A DNA stretch of 64,000 nucleotides from Effrenium voratum (Eukaryota; Sar; Dinophyceae; Suessiales; Symbiodiniaceae). The DNA lies in contig CAUJNA010003322.1 in assembly GCA_963377175.1 (NCBI GenBank), positions 536,928 through 600,927 of the forward strand, given 5' to 3'. The notes under the pieces were generated by a model. The model was not told where the DNA came from. It saw only the letters and a program-made list of their open reading frames with translations, and did not search any database. The stretch's first letter is position 1. Each line of letters opens with the position of its first letter. Of the stretch, positions 59,608 to 64,000 are shown piece after piece. The position numbers and the translations under genes are program-made.

Positions 59608-59905
59608 CCAAACTTGCGAAAGTGCTGCGCCTACCACGAAATCTGTATTTGACCTTGCGAAAGTACTGCGCCTGCCACGAAATCTGTACTTGACCTCGCG
59701 AAAGTCTTGCGCTTGCCATGAAATCTGTGTTTGAAGTGCTGCGCCTGCCCTGAAATCTGCACCTGACCTTTTGAAAGTGCTGCGCCTGCCACGCAATTCA
59801 ATCCTTGAGGAAAGTTGACCTTGCGAAAGTGCTGCGCCTGCCACGAAATCTGCGCCCGACCTCACTAAAGTGCTGCGCCTGCCACGTAATTCAATCCTTG
59901 CGAGA
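59608..59905. repeat. AAGTGCTGCGCCTGCCACGA repeat cluster
   Basis: Six to seven units of about 40 bp with GCGAAAGTGCTGCGCCTGCC, ACGAAATCTG and TTGACCTT. They are the reverse complement of the family at 19,070-19,740. Confidence 0.85.
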
Positions 59906-59934
59906 CCTCTGCGTTGCCGTGCCAATGGTGCCGG

Positions 59935-60135
59935 CGCCGAGCCCGCTCCGAGACTGCTCCGAGACCGCTCCGAGCCCGCTCCGAGCCCGCTCCGACCAGA
60001 CGCCGCGGACAGGCTAGCTTTCGTGTTTCCGGAGACGCCGATTCACGCACAGGGCCACGCTTTTTGCGACTTTCTCATCTCCGAAAATGCCGATTCACGC
60101 ACAGGGCCACGCTTTTTGCGACTTTCTCTTCCCCT
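59935..60135. repeat. Short GC-rich duplications
   Basis: GCTCCGAGCCC-type decamers repeat at 59,943-59,995. A 48-bp segment with GCCGATTCACGCACAGGGCC and ACGCTTTTTGCGACTTTCTC occurs twice (60,035-60,082 and 60,085-60,130). Confidence 0.85.
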
Positions 60136-60221
60136 GCCACACGCGCGCGCGCATTTTTTCTCGTGGACTTATTTCTTCTCTTGTCATTTGGTTTAGAGAG
60201 CTGGCTTTCAATTAGTAGCCG

Positions 60222-61744
60222 TAACACGGAAGTTCCTTGTAAACTTCCTTTGATAATGATTTAATGAATTCAAACATTGCCCTTGACATCCTATTATAAG
60301 TGTCTTCAGTTTCTACTGTTGTACTTGCATTGAAGGCATTAGTCAAATTTTGTGTTTTTATCTTGTATGTAGTTATTCTTTTCTTAATCTTGAATTGAAA
60401 CATCAGCTCCGAAATGATACACGCACTAAATTTCATTTTCGGGTCATATCCCTCCTGCTTTGGTTGATAATACACTTTCGCCAAATCATTACGTGTGTAT
60501 AGCATCGTGTGTTCGTCCTGTTCGGTGTGTTTTAATATGCCATCCAGCTTTTCAATCATGATGCATTTAATGGGTTCGTCCCTATGGTTTAAATAAAAGT
60601 CAGTAGAAGCGTTAACATTGATATCATACTCTTTCTGAACTCCTAAATTTGCCTTTCATTGTTTCAAGTCCTTATTTCATGTATTTTATATGGTCGTTCT
60701 TCATCAGTGCGAAGAATGTTTTAATATTGTGGTTTCTTTTTGGTGGGTCAAATGTAAAAATCAAATTACCCACAATGTCGAAAATTCTGGCGGAGATGGC
60801 ATACTCTTTAAACACCTTGTTCATGTCTTCTATTGAAGCACCATGGTTTTTGAATTCCTCGTCTGTTTTGTCTATGAGTTTAAAAATGCACTCTCTGGTC
60901 ATCTTCTTCATGTTCTTCTCTTGTCCGTAAAAATCATTCAATGTGTTAATCCAACATTCGTTTTCAACATAATGCTTTACCTTAACGGCTTCCTCAAAAG
61001 TGTAATATTCTGGGTCGAGTTCTGTTTCTATAAATCTATGAAAATACCAATATTATTGGTGTTTTTTAAGTTCTTCTTTTTAGGGTCATAATCTTTAATA
61101 TATCCTTCTACCCTGTCGGCTTCGTAAATAACTACTGCAGCTATATAGTGCTTCTGTGTCTTGTAATGCTCGGCGATGTCGTCATCTTGCGCCAGTGTTT
61201 TAATAACCTTCTTAAAAAGGTCTTTGTCGTGCAGTCTAAAAATGCTCTTCTTGACTAACTCCTCTATGCATCTTCCAGTCTTCACTCCCGCATACTTACC
61301 GTCGAAACGCATGGGATAATATGTCCTGCCTTCAAGGTCTTTAAATGATGCTTTCACTTTTTGTGCTCCATATCCACTCATAGTATAAAACCGAAATCTG
61401 ATTGTGTAATCTCTGGGTGTTGTTTTGTGTCCTCTTGTTATGTTCTCCTGCTTGTTCGTTTTCATTCTTTCATTTAGTGGTTCTCTCTCTTCATATGTGT
61501 TCATATTCTGGTCGTATTTTTGATTCGCCTTGCTCTTTTCGTCCTCTGAGTTTGCCTTTATGAAATCATTAACTATCTTCTCTGCTGATGTGTATTGTGA
61601 TATTTTCCTGTCGGTGTATAATCCTATAATGTCTCTAACCTTTGGTTTTTGTTGTGTTGATAAATTCCCCTTGTTCCTTTCGAGTTTGCTTTCTAAAGGG
61701 TTAATATTTCTTTTTACAGCTTTTGATGTCACAAGAATACTTAT
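60222..61744 (-). pseudogene. DNA polymerase B, N-terminal part, of PolB-helicase fusion
   Basis: Three collinear frames: 61,732-61,028 (basic, Lys-rich N-terminus, then RFRFYTMSGYGAQKVKASFK and FIDL at the end), a shifted continuation with ETELDPEYYTFEEAVKVKHY and NECWINTLNDFYGQ leading into 60,941-60,672 (KLTRE-like MKKMTREC, NHGASIEDMNKVF, RIFDIVGNLIFTFDPP), and a last one from about 60,650 to 60,222 (NLGVQKEYDINVNASTDFYL, then KFSACIISELMFQFKIKKRI). It stops against host DNA at about 60,222. The likely original start is an ATA at 61,744 that aligns with the promoter spacing; a GTG at 61,732 is the first alternative. Assignment to PolB is inferred from gene order with the middle block. Confidence 0.55.
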
Positions 61745-61768
61745 ATTATATATTTAATGATGTCAATA

Positions 61769-61787
61769 TTTCTTTAAATGAGTTTTT
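61769..61787 (-). promoter_or_regulatory. Candidate viral promoter motif (PolB-helicase gene)
   Basis: Minus-strand AAAAACTCATTTAAAGAAA differs from the consensus at two or three positions. It lies 24 bp before the decayed start at 61,744, close to the 25-26 bp seen in the left block. Confidence 0.5.
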
Positions 61788-61847
61788 CCTGAAATGGTAT
61801 TTAGTGTATCCATAAATATTTTAGTATATATTTGTTTGTATTGTATG

Positions 61848-61866
61848 TAAAACTTATTTAAACAAT
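61848..61866 (+). promoter_or_regulatory. Weak promoter-like motif (small plus-strand gene)
   Basis: AAAACTTATTTAAACAA resembles the motif in plus orientation, about 28 bp before the ATG at 61,893. Confidence 0.3.
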
Positions 61867-61892
61867 TACTGCGTTCATAATATATTAACAGA

Positions 61893-62120
61893 ATGCCAAG
61901 ATGATCAAAATACCATGATGTTTTTAAGGGCTTGAACCCCGATGACTACACAATGGAAGAGATACAAAAACAAATGGTGATACACAACCGCTTGTATTAT
62001 CTGAAGAACCTACAAAAAGAAGGATGGATGGAAAGCAAAATTGAACAAAACAAAAAGTCATATCGTCAGAAAGCCATAAAGGAGTATATAGAAAAGCAAC
62101 ATATAGATAAAAAAAAATAA
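61893..62120 (+). pseudogene. Small basic viral protein, one internal stop
   Basis: From ATG 61,893 the frame has a TGA at codon 4 and is then open for 72 codons to the TAA at 62,120. The sequence is charged and helical (MEEIQKQMVIHNRLYYLKNL, then ESKIEQNKKSYRQKAIKEYI), ending in a Lys-rich tail. It could be a coiled-coil or DNA-binding protein. No family recognised. A single C-to-T type change could explain the stop. Confidence 0.5.
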
Positions 62121-62193
62121 AAGCCCTCAAGAACTACTTGACAAGCTCACAAAATGAAATACTCAAAAATATTATGTTGCTTAATACTATTAA

Positions 62194-63067
62194 TTACACA
62201 TTGTTTTTTAATAATTCAGTTTCCAAATCTTCTACACGAGTACTAAGTTTTGATAAAGCATCCCAACTAACACAGGCCATTCTGTCATAACACATTGTTA
62301 AGTATTCTCCTGAATCATTTACAATATTATATCTAGGATTTGTGTATTGTTGAACATCTTGAGCAATCCATCCTAATTCAGTTTGTCTGGCTTTTTGTTT
62401 CTTAACAAATGCTTTAATCTTCATGTTTTTTACAACATTTATAGTGTCATCTTCTACATCTTCTATATTATCTTTCAGTCTCTTATCACTTCTTAAATTG
62501 AATCCATTGAATAATGAAAATTGTGTATCATCCAATTGTAACTTTTTAGTGCCACCAATATAACTATCAATGGATGTTGATGCTGGCAGTCTTAATACAG
62601 CATCGCTGAGCAATTCCAAAAGTCATATCACCGTCAATAGTCCAGTCGCCTCGCAATTCGCTATTACTTCCACTATTCAAAGTAATTTAATTATCAGCGT
62701 ATGTTGTAGGTAGTCCGACAACCAAATTAATAGAGTTTGAAGTGTTGCTATTCCTAATTATTAAATCATTTGTGTCGAGGGACATTGTGGCATTACCAAC
62801 TATTAGTTTTGATGAGTCGCCAAATTGAACATTGCCACTCGGTGAATTTTGTAATAATAAGGTATTTCCTGATACTGACTGAACTTGGTTGTCTTCAACC
62901 TTGTTACCAGAAGCCATTGTTAAATCGCCATTTGTATATACATCACCTAAGACATCAACTGGTTTATTGAAAATGGTTTTGGATACAGCACTGTCGCACA
63001 TAAAATGTTGATTAGAAGAATTACTAACATCACCAACACTACCAGCAACAAAGTTGTTTTGTGCCAT
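62194..63067 (-). pseudogene. Fibre-like protein with C-terminal S74 self-cleaving chaperone domain
   Basis: The start MAQNNFVAGSVGDVSNSSNQ (ATG at 63,067) is followed by a stalk-like region with repeated beta-type segments (DVLGDVYTNGDLTMASGN, TLLLQNSPSGNVQFGD, ATMSLDTNDLIIRN), a stop near 62,687, WTIDGDMTFG, a frameshift near 62,620, and a C-terminal 140-residue domain. That domain has NLRSDKRLKDNIEDV, the signature of the S74 peptidase / intramolecular chaperone of phage tailspikes (Ser and Lys of the catalytic dyad both present), plus ELGWIAQDV and a terminal helix LSTRVEDLETELL for trimer contacts. In that family the domain folds the trimeric fibre and then cuts itself off. One stop and one frameshift break the gene. 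Confidence 0.75.
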
Positions 63068-63681
63068 ATATAAGCCTTCTATAGCATCTGGTGTGTATCT
63101 TCTGAAAAGGAACAAAATTAAAATACCCACTTAAGCAAGATGTCGCAAGTTCGTAGGCAATATAATTGCTTAGAAAATAGATAATAGCTTTTGGTCTTAA
63201 ATTGTCATATTCAAACTGTCCTCTGTCCCATTCGTCATTTACGTAAGTTTCTAATTCTTCATCGGTTGGTATTTTGATTCTATAATTGATAGGGTCATTT
63301 AATTTAAGTTCCATTTTGTGTTCGCTTTGTCCATATACTGTTAAGAGTCAGTCAGGTACAATGTCATTAAATGCCGCGTTTAATTCTGGTTGTGTTTTAA
63401 ATGATAAGTGATTGGCATAATAAATGTCACCGGATACATCAACGGCAGTGCTTCTTAATAAAGCATTGGAACTACTATATAACATAATATAGAAGCTGGT
63501 AAAACCCTTTCTCTGTTGTATAAAATGGAGTGCTGAACGAACACTCCGTCACGAACATTTTTGTTCTGGGTGGAATTTCAAGTTTGGTCAAGTTCTATAA
63601 TGAAATCGCTTGTGGAATTACTTTCTTGCAATCTGTAGGCACTATCAACATAGATTTTTTATATGTTAATCTATCACTCAT
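63039..63681 (-). pseudogene. Possible viral minor capsid protein, broken
   Basis: Collinear fragments from ATG 63,681: MSDRLTYKKSM, a frame with DSAYRLQESNSTSDFIIELD, then FYTTEKGFYQLLYY, SSSNALLRSTAVDVSGDIYY, and after a TGA near 63,348 a 91-residue frame with KLNDPINYRIKIPTDEELET. The Ser-x-Tyr-Arg...Asn-Ser...Asp-Phe pattern at the N-terminus is often seen in minor capsid (penton-like) proteins of Polinton-like viruses, but I am not certain. Its 3' end overlaps the fibre start by about 29 bp in another frame. At least three lesions. Confidence 0.4.
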
Positions 63682-63708
63682 AAATATAATAGACAATAGA
63701 AATTATAT
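63682..63708. promoter_or_regulatory. Divergent 27-bp intergenic region
   Basis: Only 27 AT-rich base pairs separate the ATG of the minus-strand capsid-like gene (63,681) from the ATG of the plus-strand gene (63,709). The 19-bp motif is absent, so a different or overlapping promoter is implied. Confidence 0.35.
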
Positions 63709-64000
63709 ATGATAGGAAGACAATTATTATTAGGTGCTATTGAAGGCAGGACGCCTACGCAAATGATGGCAGGTGTAGCAAGCGATAAGGCATATACGGC
63801 AGGCAAGGATTCAATAGAAGATGTATTTTTTAGCAATAAAAAGACATTGGAAGACAACATAGGAGGCTTCAACAAACATTTTGATATGCAAATAATGAAA
63901 CATTCAACACGCTAAGCTGAAGAAATCAATGTTCAAAATAAAAATAAAATTGATGATGTCAAGGGTTTAGACGCAGCGTGTTCAAATGTGAATGGAATAA
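63709..64000 (+). pseudogene. Viral gene of unknown function, partial, with internal stop
   Basis: ATG 63,709 opens a 68-codon frame (MIGRQLLLGAIEGRTPTQMM, then GKDSIEDVFFSNKKTLEDNI). After a TAA at 63,913 the same frame continues open to the window end (EINVQNKNKIDDVKGLDAAC). The N-terminus is mildly hydrophobic and Gly/Ala-rich, which would suit a structural or membrane-active virion protein. This is a guess. Confidence 0.4.

Larger units (their letters stand above)
57255..60221. other. Host-type segment splitting the viral polymerase gene
   Basis: About 2.97 kb of GC-richer, repeat-rich DNA lies between two parts of one viral gene. It includes a CTTT-rich tract (57,318-57,480), unique sequence with a possible host gene fragment (57,947-58,290), tandem repeats (58,690-58,925), a CTAT microsatellite (58,926-59,605) and a cluster of a repeat also found near 19.3 kb. 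No inverted repeats at its ends and no target duplication are visible, so the mechanism of entry is open. Confidence 0.6.
60222..64000 (-). mobile_element. Polinton-like provirus, right block (continues beyond window)
   Basis: AT-rich DNA up to the end of the window. It carries the N-terminal part of the polymerase, a small plus-strand gene, an S74 fibre gene, a possible minor capsid gene and the start of a plus-strand gene. The major capsid protein and packaging ATPase expected in Polinton-like viruses are not in the window and could lie to the right. Confidence 0.75.

Noticed and set aside
1..64000. Dinoflagellate spliced leader, rRNA, tRNA
   Set aside because: The leader core CCGTAGCCATTTTGGCTC was not found on reading, and no cloverleaf or rRNA landmark was recognised; a covariance search could still find divergent tRNAs.

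Overview
The window looks like a stretch of nuclear genome from a dinoflagellate alga, most likely of the Symbiodinium type. I infer this from very low gene density, a decayed retrotransposon carrying a cytosine DNA methyltransferase, Pif1-like helicase genes with many-cysteine tails, long microsatellites and minisatellites, and fragments of an AT-rich integrated DNA virus. I found no rRNA, tRNA, CRISPR array, bacterial operon or spliced-leader gene.

Positions 1-8.3 kb are host sequence dominated by repeats: a GC-rich minisatellite, a 1.3-kb CACT tetranucleotide block, and a ~270-bp degenerate repeat holding short GTAAGT...TTTCCAG segments. Positions 8.4-18.1 kb, all on the minus strand, hold the remains of a large non-LTR retrotransposon: methyltransferase, middle domains, endonuclease, reverse transcriptase, zinc knuckle and RNase H, interrupted by about 2.2 kb of unrelated DNA and inactivated by frameshifts and lost catalytic residues. 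Positions 18.2-27.9 kb carry no convincing gene, only minisatellites, a 1-kb ACT triplet block and unique sequence.

The most interesting feature is a Polinton-like (Maverick-like) virus that appears in three AT-rich blocks (27.9-31.6, 55.4-57.25 and 60.2-64.0 kb), all in the same orientation. Read in minus-strand order, one long gene for a protein-primed-type DNA polymerase B joined to a superfamily 1 helicase starts in the right block, continues in the middle block and ends with helicase motifs V/VI and a zinc ribbon in the left block. The blocks are therefore one provirus split by two foreign segments of 23.8 kb and 3.0 kb. The rest of the provirus encodes an integrase, a duplicated small Cys-rich gene, a possible minor capsid protein and a fibre with an S74 self-cleaving chaperone domain. 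Most genes are broken. A 19-bp AT-rich motif lies 24-26 bp upstream of at least four viral starts and is a candidate viral promoter.

The 23.8-kb segment inside the provirus is a repeat complex. It starts at a 33-bp inverted repeat whose partner lies at 40,519-40,551, which suggests a TIR transposon. It contains seven arrays of a 71-bp repeat in which each unit encodes three hairpins with a UUCG loop, GTAT microsatellites, GAT-rich minisatellites, a 100-N assembly gap and two copies of a Pif1-like helicase gene: copy 1 is 5'-truncated with an open 3' half, and copy 2 is longer but broken. Wobble and compensatory changes in the hairpin arrays hint that they matter as RNA.
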